Shown here: positions 51,655 through 64,000 of the stretch, piece by piece | Layout: every line of letters starts with the position of its first letter | Numbering within the stretch: the stretch's first letter is position 1 | Assembly: GCA_013397115.1 (NCBI GenBank) | Contig: VWZW01002569.1 | Location: 434,001 to 498,000, forward strand | Length of the DNA: 64,000 nt | From: Edolisoma coerulescens | Taxonomy: Eukaryota; Chordata; Aves; Passeriformes; Campephagidae | Direction: 5' to 3' | The notes under the pieces: model-generated | What the model was told of the DNA's origin: nothing | Seen by the model: only the letters and a program-made list of their open reading frames with translations | Database searches by the model: none | Position numbers and translations under genes: made by a program

Positions 51655-51943
51655 GACAGGAGCATGTAGTGACAGGACAAGGGGCAATGGTTTCAAACTG
51701 AAAGACAGTAGGTTTAGATTAGATATTAGGAAGAAATTCTTTACTGTGAGGGTGGTAAGACCTGGAACAGATTGCCCAGAAAAGTTGTGGATGTCCCATC
51801 TCTGGAAGTGTTCAAGGCCAGGTTGGATGGGAGTTTGAGAAACCTGGTCTAGTGAAAGATGTCCCTGCACACACTGTCCAGGGGTTGGAACTGGATGATC
51901 TTTCAGGTGCCTTCCAACCCAAACCAGTCTGTGACTCTCTGAT
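51655..51943 (+). mobile_element. CR1 LINE 3' end, plus orientation
   Basis: Sense CR1 blocks are clear: 'gtgacaggacaaggggcaat', 'ggtttcaaactgaaagacag', 'ggtttagattagatattagg', 'gtgagggtggtaagacctgg', 'tgtggatgtcccatctctgg', 'gttggaactggatgatcttt' and 'ccttccaacccaaacc'. The tail repeat is decayed ('gactctctgat'). It is the standard 5'-truncated form. Confidence 0.95.
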
Positions 51944-54900
51944 AAAGTGCTCACTGCCTTAAGGGTAATATGACCTGCATGGCCATTCTGTCATTGTGAG
52001 AACGGGATTAGTGCAAAAAGGATTTTAGGACTGGATTCTCAAAATCCTAGGATTCATTTGAACTAGGAATTTAAATGAGACAGCTAAGTGACATTCCTTA
52101 GACGAAGAGAAAGAGAGAGAAACTGGTTCAGCCCACTTAAGATATGGATGGATTTGAAGCTGGATTGGATAGATTTGTGCCTAAGTGTCTTGGCTAAAAC
52201 AGTCTTTAAATCTCAATATACTAGTTATTACCTGGAGTCCACTAACACTGACCAAATCCTGACATTTTACCCTGTTTATAGTCAATTTTCCTCAATTACA
52301 CATCCTTTGAATTTAATGTGAGATTGACCAAGGAAAAATAAGAGCCATAAGAGTAATATCTTCAGGGTTTGCATCACTGATAGCAGAAGCAGCAAATTTC
52401 TGAGAAGCAGAACTGTTCAACTGATCTTGTATTAATGAAAATTAAATTGACTATGTGAAAAATATTGTTTATTTGCTTTCACTATTTCACAGGCAAAAAA
52501 AGCAGCATTGGTTAGGGGAAGCATAGAAAAGAGAAGAACATAATTTTCTTTTTCTCAATTGTTTTCACACTGTCTTCAAAGCCAGCAAAAAAATATGACA
52601 AAATACAATATTAATATTGTTAGAAACCAAAAGTTGTTATGGTACCCACTCATGCAGGTACCTTCACTGCCTAGAAAATAGTTTTCAGATCAAGAAGCTG
52701 AAGGTTGAATGCAAAAGGATGATAGGTTTAGGCCTCTTAAAAAATATTTGCTGTTCCTCATCGGATTCCTCTAATAAACAAGGATTTCAAGTTATGTTAA
52801 AGTTGTTTGTCATTGAAAGTAGGAAATTTTCATTCTTTTTGATCCTACAAAAAAAAGGTGGTAAGCTAACATACTTTTATCTGTTGCATCAACTCAGGAA
52901 ATATGTGAAAATGAAAGTAGATTTTTTTTTTCTTGCAATGAGCTAGAGACTGAAAATTGAATAAATATGAAACTAAAAAATTTTTAGAGACTTTAAATTT
53001 TGAAAGAATAACTTGCCAAGCAACTCTACCTTGATAACCTCTTCAAAATTTTTAATTAATCAGATAACTTTGCCAATTTTTGTAGTCGAAAGGCATTGAT
53101 TTATGACTTAAGAACATAGCAAAAGCCATAGGTGAATATAGATGGACTTCCACATTAGAATCTGTGCAGGATCAGATTTCTCAGTAGGTCAAAGATCAAG
53201 AAACACACCACAGAAGTGTATAAACTTCTCTGAACTAATAAAAAGACATTTTCATCCATCTCTGCAGTATAATTGAAGCAACTGGAATACAGACATGAAA
53301 CTTAGAATTAATATTGCAACATCTAGGATCAGCATTTCAAGCTTTGCCTCCTAGAAGACTCAGCTCTGACTTTTATGCCCCCATTACAACACAGATAATA
53401 AATATTCAAAGTATCAAAATGAAATAAATTTGGAGAAATTAAGACTTTGGTACAAGTAATAGTCAACTTTTCATGTTCTGTAAATCTCTCAAAAGAAAAA
53501 GTTGTGTGTCTCAGAAAAATATGGTCTTTTCTTAAAACCACAAAATATTTGTATGGATTATATACACTCAAAAATATTTCTTTCTTCTTACTGAACAAAT
53601 GTACATCACTATGACATTCAAAGCTGATTTAATTACCTAAGTGTTAAACTAGAGTATTTCTCTGTTCATGTCTTCAGTACTGGAAGCCAGAAAAGGAAAG
53701 ACATTTAGGAATGTCCAAAATGCAAATTGTTTATCATCCAATTCTCTTTTTATAGTTTATCTACATTGTGGTTCCAGTTTTTCTGCTACTTTATATCTCA
53801 CCTTTACTACACATGAGTGAATAGGACTTTTATATTAAAGCAGAAAGATTTGTGGTAGATAAAAGGACTTAGTGCTGCAGTGATAATACAGTTAAAAAAT
53901 AACTGTACATAGTATTTCTTAACACTGAGACAAGTTAGAGGCTATATTAATGTTTTAGAGTCTAGAATAGTCAGAATTTTAGAAAAATAGAACACCTTTA
54001 TTTTCTGTTCATCTGAACTGTACTGAAAAAGACTCTTATATTGGAGAAGTGTTGCAAATGAAGTCTTGTGAAAGCCAAAAATGTCAGGAAAATTTTTTGA
54101 CCATCAGAAATCAGAAAAGAAAACCTCAATTGAACTAGCAAATATAAAATAAGTATTGATGATTTTAAAATCTATTAAGCTGCATCATCCACTCAAAATT
54201 ATCTAACAATGGGCTAATCATACATACCTGAGGGAAATTCTACTCACTGTCTGGGTGATTCTTCATATTTTCACTTCAGTATAGGGAATAACAGTAACTA
54301 TAGTAACACTACCATTTAAGAATGCATTTGCTTTCTGAATAATTTCTGTATATTTGTATACAAACTGCTGATCCTCACCTTTAAAACTGAATATGACACT
54401 GTTCTGAATTCCAATGCTATGACAATGAACAAAATATTTCTTAACATAGAAAAAAAACCTTAACATAATTCTCCCATATACAAAGAAATTTCTACCAAAA
54501 GCTTGTTCCTTTGTACCTTCTGTTCATTATTCTACCTCTCCATTGAAGGAGGTTGGAGCTATGATTTTCATTTCAATGAGTCTTTTGATACCATAGGAAA
54601 CAAACAAAATGTTATATTGATTATGAAGAGAGAAAAGCCTATGTATAATAAGCACTTTGATGATTAGGAAGAAAGATGATGCCTAATATAACATCTATAT
54701 CACAATTATTTAATCTATTGAGCAATGATATTGTGAAATACTGTTTATCAACTATGTAACTTTTGCTAGAAACTCTGATCAGAGGAACAGAACTGAGTAA
54801 CTAGCTGATAAGATCAAATTGCTTGCAATCGATCTTTCCAGAAAATTTGGCTAATACAGGAAAAAGCTAATGAAATTTAAATTGAAATCTTTGCTAATTT

Positions 54901-57900
54901 TTGTTAGGTAATAGAAAACCCCCAGAGGTGTTTGTTTAATTCTCTTAATATTTTAAAGGACAATATTTGAAGCTACTACAGAAATATTTACTAAAGCACT
55001 TTTATCTTTCCTGTGTTACAGATATAGATAACTGAATCTGCCTATATATGTATAAGATACCTGAAGTTAAGCAAGTGTTCTTAAGCCTCTGTTCTGCAAC
55101 ACAATCCACGAAAAATGATTTCACACTCACTGCTTCCATCATATTGCTGGGCTCATTGTACTGTAATTCACGGACTAATAATTCTGTAGAGCTACAACAA
55201 TACTTTATTGCAAAGACTAAATACTGCAGTGCTTTGTCTCAAGGTTCTACTCATTCAACTTTGGAAAAAGTTGCTTAGTACAAAATAAAATATAAACCAG
55301 AACTATAAAAATTCCATATATCAAGTCAGTGACAGTTCTAAAACTGGTAAACAAGACATTTAACCATGATGAGCCTGAGGTGGGAAGCCTCTTTTCCAGT
55401 TATCTTTGAAGTGGCTGTGAGAGGAGTTCTAAGAGAAGGTTATCTGTGGAATGGAAAATGGTACATCAATTGTCTCCAAAATAAAAATTACTTTCATTAT
55501 CAAAGTGTTTATTTTCTGAAAGCACAGATGGTGTCAACACGCTTCAGTAGCCATCTTTAAATGGCTGAGAACAGAGTGAAATTGGAAAGTAGTGGAATAG
55601 ACCATGTACAGAAAGCAGAGCTGGGAAATTTTGATGAACAAAATGTAGTTGTATCTCATTAAGATCAAGAATAAAAAAGCTTGGGTTCTTTACTTTCTTT
55701 TAATTCAGGAAAGTTTTAAACCAAAACTACCTCTGAATGTCAAAAGGTCATCATACCTTTACATTTTCCCAATTCTCCATGGGCAATAATAATTCCTCAA
55801 AGCCTGAGTACAAAAATAATTTTGCTACCTCTAAAACTATTCTCAGCTTTCTGGTTATTTTCTTCAATCATACATCCTATTGAATTCTTCAGTCTCAGAA
55901 CTGAGATGGTTAAGTCATTTCTGATCAAGCCTACAAGTCAGAGAGGAAAAGATAAAAAATCTCTATGTAGTGTATTAACTTCCATGGTAATAAAAATAGA
56001 TAAAATGTTTAACAATTATAAGGTGAAAAAACCAAAACTGGACATTATCTTTCAAAGGACATTTAATCTTGTCCTATATGCCTTTTTTCATGAAGCTGAT
56101 ATGAAGGCTTGACCATGTGTATTTTCATTTATCCCCTATGTGTTGCCATGTCAAATTGAGGCAACAGTGAACAGAAAAGAATGTATCTTGGGAGCAGGTC
56201 TTGGTCAGCCTGTCCACCTGCAAGCTTGTCTTTTCAAAGTACATGAAAACGTCCCTTTGCAGTCAGAGGTGATTTCTCTGACTACTCAGGCTTGCAGAGA
56301 TGAGCACGTAGCAGCTGGGGCTGAGTAGGAACAGAGGCACAGGAAAAAGTTACAAGGTTCTTTACAAAGTCATCAGCAGTTTTTATCTTTTCCAATGTAT
56401 AACAGTTAAATATATATAAATATATCTTGTTAATATTACCTTCTTATCTTAAAAGCAATAAAACTATACCACTGTTTTTTCTGGTATACTGTACTCTTAA
56501 TTTTTCCTCATTCCTTCTATCACTTTCCTTTCACCTGCTCTGGCATCCCCTGCAGCACCAGGGTTATGGGGGAAAAGAAAGGTCTTTTCTACCACTGGAG
56601 GGTATTTGGTCTGTCTCTCTGGAATACTGATGTTGATGCTGTCGTTCATGGCAATCACACCAGTGACAAGACTAAAGGGTGAATGATAATGTCTCTAGAA
56701 AGTTTGCAACTGAAGGATAAGTTGAAAACACTCATCATGGAGCATTTTTTTACTCTTTTGCTTTGTGAAGTGATTTTAAAATGTTGAGCACTGCAGTGAG
56801 CAGAATTTCAAGAAATACACTGATGTACAGCTGGACAACAACATCAGAAGAATTAGGGGTATTCAGGTCTTTTCACAAGGACAAACTTATGTACTTTCAT
56901 AGAACTGGTGGCCACAGTGCCTTTAGCACCTGGAGTTATCAGAACTTTTCTCCAAAAAACTTTCTGAATTAAATTCTTTTGCTTTTATGTTGCAGTCCTG
57001 AGTGCCTTTTCAGAGAGACAGATTTTTTTTAAAAGTATAAAACATTATATTTCTCCTTAATTTTTCTGCTCATAAAAGGAAAGTGACTCTTTATTTAATC
57101 CACAAGAAATGATGTATGCATGTATGTAAGGCAACTGAAATAGCTGCAGAGGATAAATGTGGTATTATTTTTGGCTTAAATTGAAGAATAAGATTTTGCT
57201 TAGAAAGGAAGAGGAAAGCATAATAATTCTGTGAGATTAGCTTGCTTATTTAAATTCATTCTTAGTTCAATTCTGATATTTCCAACACTGTTTTCCACAA
57301 ACACTAAAGAAATAAACCCAAAGAAATAAAATTAAATTCTTGATATAGGGTGACAAAAAAAGCCAGCAGTATGAGGACTTCATATGGACCTAATTTCCTT
57401 CACTGGGATTATTTATTCTGTTGACATTAGGTTAACACAAATTGGTACATTATACTTCAAACTACTGAAATATTAAATCTTTAATGCTACTGCACTAGTA
57501 CTAACTAAACTAAGGAAATGATCTGCATCATTATATAGCTATAACTTTATTGGATAAGATTTTTAACTTGAAACAATTAAATACTCTAACTTTTGCATTG
57601 CTGCCTTTATGACAAGAGACACTAGGAACAAAAGATGATGCAGTTGTCATGAGAACAGCCTGCCTGTCTTGTTTGTATTATTTGTTATGTACCTGAAGTC
57701 AATTTTTTCCGACAGCAGGAGCAGATCTATAGGTGTAATTGAGGTCTTGCTGTTTCCACGGCGTTACATGGAGTTTTAGTTTACTATGTGTTGCTAGCCT
57801 CTAGTTTGCTACAAGAGTGCACGTCCCTCCCCTGGTTAAAGACAGAGTTTACTTTATATTATTAATTATTAATATATTAAAAAACCCCATACAATTAATA

Positions 57901-58379
57901 TATTAAATTATTATTTCAATGCTAAATGTGTGCAGGAGCCCTTTGTGAGGACTGCAGCCTTACCTCTCAAAGTCTTACGTTAGTCCTTAGCAAAAACAAA
58001 ATGACCCAAACCCCATCAGAACCGTGTTCTAGTCTAAAGCACATGAAGAGAAAATGTATAATCAAACAGTACTGGGTTTTCCATCACCATTGCTCGTTGC
58101 TTAGTAAGATAAAAAACACTTTGCAAGATAAGAAATAAGAATAGAATAATTTCTGTCTTCATCTTTCTGTCTCAATTTCCTACCTTCTGAGCAGTCACCA
58201 GAGCAGGCTTTTGAAATTTGTGGTGTCTTTCCTGGTTGGCAGAACCCTTCTACCACATCTAATTTTTTTCTGACTTCAGCTGTCTAGTTAGGTCAGGCTA
58301 TTTCTGACCTTGGCCTAAGCTCCCTGTGTTCTGAAAAATGTTCGTCTCTTAAAGATTCTTATTTGTTTATCCTCCTTAC
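51944..58379. other. AT-rich DNA, no gene seen
   Basis: Many short open frames occur (for example 52617-52946 plus and 55822-56112 plus), but none has paired splice sites or a recognisable product. No repeat family is recognised. Confidence 0.4.
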
Positions 58380-58559
58380 CTGCCCTTTTTTGATGAGGCT
58401 TCCACCAGCACACAAGACCCAGTGGATCACAGTCTTCTCTGTTCTGCTTCGGGTAACTTTCCATTGTTTCAAAATAAACTCTTTCCCACATGCAGAGAAA
58501 GAATATTGGCTCTCCTGGGCTTCTGCTAACCCATCATCCCAACTTGCTTTTTTTTTTTT
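58380..58559 (-). other. candidate exon or chance frame
   Basis: On the minus strand an open frame runs from the A-tract at about 58559 down to a very good donor (GGGCAG then GTAAGG, plus 58374-58379), exit phase 0. The part near the donor reads KTVIHWVLCAGGSLIKKGQ. There is no good acceptor; the upstream side is a homopolymer with an ambiguous base, which may hide sequence. The product is not recognised. Confidence 0.18.
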
Positions 58560-58561
58560 TT

Positions 58562-58562
58562 N
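58562..58562. other. ambiguous base (N) after a T run
   Basis: A single N follows about 14 T residues. It marks a basecalling or polishing problem in a homopolymer, and the true run length is unknown. Confidence 0.99.
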
Positions 58563-60032
58563 GAGGGACATGGAATAGTCCTTGCCAGCAACACTGCATT
58601 GACTTTAGTATGGAAGAATTAAAAAAAAGGAAAAGCAGACGAAGTTTGTAATACTTCTGCCTCGTGAAACAAAGTCTGTAAATTGTGTAAATGCAATTAT
58701 TCAAATCATCACAGCCAATTAACTTATTTGGACTTGATACATTTTTTTTCTCCCAGTGGAGAAACTATAGAACTATTGAGTTCACTAGCGGGGGAGTCCT
58801 CCTGAGACAGAAAATAATATGAGATACAGATAGTCTCTTTGCAAAAACCTCCTGGCACTTTCATGTCTCTAAGTTACTTTTATGCAATGAGCTAAAATGT
58901 CTGTGGCACACCATGCTAAAAAAACACACATGGATTTTCATCCTTCACTCATCTTCTGTCCCAGATAGCAGAAGGGAGAATGAAAATAATGCTGTGCATT
59001 TTCTGTCATTATGGAAAGGGCTGTGCATAGTCATTATTTGTAATCTGCAATACTATTGAAATTTAGCAGTTTGAAGATCTGCATTTTGTCACCATTTCTC
59101 ATCATTATTCCAGGAGAATTACCAGCAGGAATTTGGGTGGACCATGTTTACATATATTTATCTAAACATATGTTTATGTTAATGCCAACCAGAACATATA
59201 AAACCATACACATAAAAATGGATGAAGCATAGCTAGGTTTTCAATCTAATTTTAATAAAGCAAGTTCTAACTCACTGAAGGTTAGCTTTCACAGCAGACA
59301 TTAATAGGAGTTAATGTAGTCAAGTTACTCTGAGATCAAACCTTTGCAGAATCATTAAGACTCCAGGTTTCATACCATTTTGCTGTTGAAACTCACCAGT
59401 GTCATATGGACTGCAGAATGAATTTTAGTTGGAAAATAACAGGTCAGTGAACTAGAACTAGATCTCTAGATCCATTTTACAGAGAGGTTGAGTGAAAAAA
59501 AATTAAAAGGGAATAATAATTTTCCTCCTTCTCTGTAAGTCTTTTTTTCCTGAGACTAGAAAACAAGTAATACATTGATCTTGCTTTCCAAAAAGTAAAC
59601 AAGGTGATAACAGCAACAGCCACTCTGTTAAACTTTCCCTCATACAGAAGGAACTTTGGGATCCTGTAGATTTCTGCCAAATACCTTTGCTTCAGTGCAA
59701 CAAAAAGGCCAAATGAATGCACCATAGTTAGTCCCTAACTCAGCAGGAGGGATCACAGGGCAAGGACGCTGACTGGCAAACGATGACAAATCTTGCGACA
59801 GTCCCCAGCTGGCGACTCTGCCCTTCTGACAGGGGTCAACAGCAGAGTCAGCAGAGATAATGTGGGCCAGCTTGTCAGCTGCCTCTGCACAAAGTCCTTC
59901 ACTGGCAGCCTAAACTGAGACTTCTAGCTTTACATTTGCATCTCTGAGGGTGAGAGTTTGTGACAAAGCTGAACCAGTCTAATGGCTCACTTCCAGCAAA
60001 ATCGGCTGCCCCTTTCTCCCGTGTTCTCCTAG
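58563..60032. other. AT-rich then mixed DNA, no gene seen
   Basis: There is no supported gene. From about 59740 to 60030 the sequence becomes less AT-rich and leads into the candidate noncoding exon at 60033. Confidence 0.35.
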
Positions 60033-60162
60033 ATGCTGACTTTGGCACTCATCTGACCAGAAAATGAGGAAGCTCAACTTGCTTAGCCAACAGAAGGCTG
60101 ACATTAAAACAGGGATGGGCACCACGCGTAGGTGGCTGAGAGAAGGAAAGAAAACTGTGCCT
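60033..60162 (+). ncRNA. candidate noncoding (lncRNA) exon
   Basis: A good acceptor (CCCCTTTCTCCC, then TTCTCCTAG, ending at 60032) and a strong donor (GTGCCT then GTAAGTG at 60163) bracket 130 bases. All three frames are closed by stops early in the segment, so if it is spliced it is noncoding or a UTR exon. The only evidence is splice-site quality and a composition richer in G and C than its surroundings. Confidence 0.2.
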
Positions 60163-60349
60163 GTAAGTGTCCAAAAGAGTTCTCTTTGGTGCAAACAGTT
60201 GTTAGATTGGCTCATTCACATTGTAGACTCATCCTATGGGTTGGAAATTGAGAACTTGCCTCCTACACCAGCTGCAGTGGTTAGTGACTGCCACCAAACC
60301 TAAAGAACATATAGTTGCAGATGGTAAGGCAGCCACAGCACTATCTGCT

Positions 60350-60625
60350 AGAAATAACGTGCTGCCTGGGGTTATCCCGTGTTCAGGTTACATTAGAATT
60401 AGCCATTAAATTAGAGAAATGCTGGGATTTTCCACTGCTACAATCTAGCATGCTGCATCACTATTGTGCTATTATTTAAAGCCACCAGCACTTGAATTCC
60501 AGCTACTCCAACAAACAATCCAGGTAGGATGAAACTGAAGTATCACTTAGGCTTATGCATGCTGCAATTATGAAATGTAATTACACATGCAGGATATTTG
60601 AAATAGCTTTAATCCGGCTATCACA
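60350..60625. promoter_or_regulatory. possible conserved noncoding element
   Basis: The texture is that of vertebrate conserved noncoding DNA: homeodomain-type cores ('cattaaattagag', 'gtaattacaca'), a repeated 'catgctgca' motif near 60450 and 60558, and few low-complexity runs. This is a judgement by eye only. Confidence 0.2.
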
Positions 60626-60757
60626 TTTGTTACAAGGAATAAAACTGAAGTGCTTCTGCAGAAGACATAGAAGACTGCCTAGGACCCTGCAAACTTATTT
60701 AGTTGTGTTATGAACATTTGCTAAACTAAGAGCCACTGAAGACGCCTTTATGCTTAC

Positions 60758-60895
60758 CAAAACTTAATATAATAGGAGCACTGAAGTCAGCCACAAAGTG
60801 CTGTGCGGATGCCTCCTTTATTTGAACTTTTACAAAACAAATTGCTGTTGCTGCCCGTGAACTACCAAGGGAGCTCCACTTGCAGGCTCTCAGAG
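60758..60895 (-). other. candidate phase-symmetric exon, 138 bases
   Basis: On the minus strand an acceptor (TTTTCTTTGCCATGTTCAG, ending at plus 60896) and a donor (AGTTTTG then GTAAGC, plus 60752-60757) enclose 138 bases, a multiple of three. Only one frame is open; it starts in phase 1 and ends in phase 1, so the exon could be skipped or included without a frameshift. It reads LRACKWSSLG near the start and ADFSAPIILSF near the end. No domain is recognised and no partner exon was found. Confidence 0.25.
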
Positions 60896-60899
60896 CTGA

Positions 60900-63590
60900 A
60901 CATGGCAAAGAAAACTTTGCAAGGCTTGCCTACTTCCTACTGATTTTCTTCAGCAAACTAAAAGCATTCTAAAGAAATGTGGCAATATAAACCAGTCAGC
61001 ATAACTGGAAAAATAATTTCTGACTAATTACAGATTTTTTTTTTTTTTGATTAACTGTCATTTGGCCCTCAATTACAAGAACAATACATTTATCCTCTTA
61101 AGCACAAGCAGATGCAGTTCTGGAGCTCGGAACACAACAGAGTCTGAAGACTAGGATGCTAAAATATTGCCATGGAAAACACAGAATAAAAAAGGAAGCA
61201 TCACTAAAGCTGAGTAGTTCTTGTTTTAATTTAACTGGCATCAAACCCAATTATTTAACAAATTTACGATTCTCTGTTTTGGATTGAAACCAGGCGATTG
61301 AAGCAATATTTGCAGGAAGAGGGCGGGGGGAGGTGGGAAAGACAAGGCAGGCAAGTTTGCTCTGAACATTCTGTTCAGCTTCTTGAATCTAAACCATTTT
61401 TGTTCTGATGATTTTATATCTTTCAGATGCTCACTGTGAATGTCAAATACTGCCACAAGCTAGAGCAGATCATTTTCCATTCATACATCTCAGCCTAACC
61501 AAATGAAGGACCAAATCCATGTCAAAGCATTGTGTCAATTTTGCTCAGACCTGTAAAGAGGTGTTATGTATTTCTAGTTGAGTTATCATCTCCTAATCCT
61601 AGGATTAATTGGGTATTGTGTTAGCACACAGGGCCTGGGTAAAGCTAGAAGCTGCTTCTGAGGGAAGGACCTTATTTAAAGTGATGAGAGAGCCCTGGTA
61701 AAAAAATAGAAAACTTTAGAGGAAACAGCCTGGCCCAGTTAGTTCTATGCTCTTACATCTCGGTGAATTATGAAGGAAAAAAAGACCTGCTTAATATCAA
61801 CCTCTTTCGTTTCCTACTAAATTAGTCTAGCTACATTAAAAAAGACTGCAGGCTTCCTAAACACTTTTGTCTCAGGTATTTTCATGGCTGCGTTATAGAA
61901 GATCATGTTTCTGTATCCTTCCCACGATGTCTATGATAAATATGACAACAGGAAACTGTGTGAGAAGCACATTTTATTTAAAAGAAAAAAAATCGGGTAA
62001 ATTTTAAAAATGCCTTCTATAAAATTGGGTCCTTTCTTCAAGAAATCAGAGTATTCAGAATTGTCTTCCCAGAAATATATTTTTTCCTTCCATTTTAATA
62101 TGAAAAAGACATTTTTATTGCTTTCTTTTACCTGTGCAAGGTGAACAGCATAGTATCTTCTTTATCACTCTGAAGAACAAGAGACAAATATTGCATGGAT
62201 ACAGTAAAAAAACTGCTTGGCAATAGCAATATTAACAGTCAAAAATAACCAATAAATAGCCAATCTAGATTATTATAAAGATCTATTTGCTATCAAATGG
62301 TGCAATTTAAAGTCCTAATCAGTATTTTATATGAAGATCCGATGAAGGATCTTCAAAACATGCTGAAGTAAGAATCCAGCTCTTCTTTCTGTCAGTACAT
62401 TATTTCAGAAGAACACATCAAGAACTAGATAAAACAGGAAATAACAGCAAGTTGAAACTAATCTATATTAAAATTATGAAGGAAAAACTCACTGAGACTA
62501 ATTTGTATGAGCCCTATATGCCAGTAATAATTATCTTCTCAGCAAGAAGTTTCCAAAACTCCAACCATTTTCCTTCAATATGCACAATGTAAATAGTAAG
62601 GTGTATGAAATAGAATACAAATCCAGGCATGTTTCTTTTAACAGTGATAGATCTTCATTTAGACTTTCATTAATGAATCTTCTTTTTCTTTCTTTGTTGC
62701 TTCATTTAATCTTCTTCTTTATTTGAGACTTTTTTTCGTCTTTACTTGCCAGCTGTATTCTTCCATTAACCAGTCATCAAGTGTTCCCACAGAAACATCT
62801 GGGGGTTTTTTTACCATTATACTTTCTTTTATACTTTATTATGTTCACATTTGTTTTATGTTTCTCCTCTGCCATATTTTCACCTCCAGATTTCTATCAA
62901 AAATACATCCTCTAATAGCTGACTCATCTAGAGATGTAGAGGTAAAGTTTGGTTATCTAATTTTAGTTTCTGGATAGATGATGTAAGAAGCAAAAGGGTT
63001 AGACCCAGTTTTCAGATCCATTGCAAATTAAATATTAGCCATGAACAGTTGGACAGATCAAAGAATTATGTTGATAAAAGCTCACAATACACTCAATATA
63101 AACCTACAACAGTCAAAATAATAATAGAAAAATGCAGCTGTAATGAGTGTAATAGTTTAACTGAGGAACTAATTTATTACTTGGACCATTTACCAAAGCA
63201 TGTGGTAGATTCTGTGCTATTCAAAGTCTTTACTATTGAGCTACAAGTATCTTAAAGGGCATGTTAGCCAGAAACTTTTTGATAAGTGGTTTAGATTCTC
63301 AAATCACAGAAAAAATCCAAATGTGCTTAAAATTTATGCAAGAAAGATGTTAGAAGAGGAAGTCTTGCAGGCAAAGCATTCACTTTTCTTAAATTACTGT
63401 CTTTAAAACATTTTGACTGCTTAAAAAGTCTAGGAAAAATATCTAGTGAACAAAGACAGGAGTGAGTGGGATTTATCAAGATTCAGGGATTTTTCAGAAC
63501 CTAAAAACAGGTGGAAGAGGTATCATGATTGAAAAGGCCAAGCAAAAAAGATAGATTTACTAATGCTTTGCATTAAAGAAGCAGACTGAC
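60900..63590. other. AT-rich DNA, no gene seen
   Basis: There is no recognisable element. A purine-rich G run (AGGGCGGGGGGAGG, near 61320-61333) is the only G-rich tract. Short open frames at 62723-62977 and 63049-63255 (plus) have no splice support. Confidence 0.4.
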
Positions 63591-63592
63591 AG

Positions 63593-63720
63593 CAGCATAA
63601 ATTACAGCTGTCAGAGATGGCCCCTGTCTGTCTTGTTGCTGCAGGGCCTGTTGGAGGGTGATGCTACATTAAATCTCTCTGAGAGCTTATGTCATTAAAC
63701 AGTATGCACAATAATAAGGA
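63593..63720. promoter_or_regulatory. possible conserved noncoding element
   Basis: The sequence is complex and free of simple repeats, with 'aaattacagctgtcagaga' (homeodomain core beside an E-box and a TGTCA) and 'cattaaacagtatgcaca' (octamer-like). It looks like conserved enhancer DNA, but this is an impression without alignment. Confidence 0.2.
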
Positions 63721-64000
63721 GGAAAAAATATTGGCAAATGGACTATGTAGCTGCCTTTGTGAAATATAATATTCAACACTTACGCACACAGATTTTTTTT
63801 CACACATAAAATTAAGCAGCATATTTTCATGCTATTGTCTTTCTATTGATTTTATTAAAAAGTTGGGATTGTCTTTAAATCTTAGCACACCCATCTCTCC
63901 AGAGATGTAAAAACACTTTCTTCTTGCTCAGCAACTCTCCCACCACTACAGCATAATTGCTTATAAAATTCAAGGAGTGTTTCTGTTTGATAGTAATAAG

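Overview
This window looks like gene-poor nuclear DNA from a bird, probably a neoavian. The evidence is nine CR1 LINE fragments, several with the avian-type 3' tail (runs related to GATTCTATGATT), and three solo-LTR-like elements, two of which match avian endogenous retrovirus LTR families I know. The rest is AT-rich, with no bacterial gene density, operons, rRNA, tRNA or CRISPR. No complete gene can be read, and nearly every long open frame is either a chance frame in AT-rich DNA or lies inside a repeat.

Layout. 1-9 kb: four CR1 pieces, all in minus orientation, and a solo LTR at 5248-5856 with a matching 4-bp target duplication. 9-12 kb: a somewhat more complex stretch with a short plus-strand candidate exon (9179-9219), a possible minus-strand signal-peptide exon (9851-9938) and a 21-nt candidate microexon (11547-11567, minus). 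13.8-17.3 kb: two plus-strand CR1 tails, one abutted by a reverse-oriented LTR candidate. 21.2-23.5 kb: a 634-bp CCTTT satellite, a coding-like relic on the minus strand, and a perfect 229-bp tandem duplication. 28.0-31.2 kb: two further plus-strand candidate exons. 37-41.2 kb: a CR1, a roughly 1.1-kb solo LTR and another CR1. 41-64 kb: AT-rich DNA with one CR1 tail (51.65 kb), a 53-base T tract (48.6 kb), one ambiguous base (58562) and scattered splice-like segments near 49.6, 58.4, 60.1 and 60.8 kb.

The most notable non-repeat signal is a set of three plus-strand splice-flanked segments (9179-9219, 28014-28086, 31130-31217). Each has a good acceptor, the first two have good donors, their phases agree when joined in order, and the last ends in a stop codon. 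They could be the 3' end of a gene I do not recognise, but many splice-like pairs occur by chance in 64 kb, so confidence is low to moderate. I found no convincing evidence of a new biological system. The most distinctive structural features are the long AAAGG/CCTTT array and the exact tandem duplication 1.2 kb beyond it.
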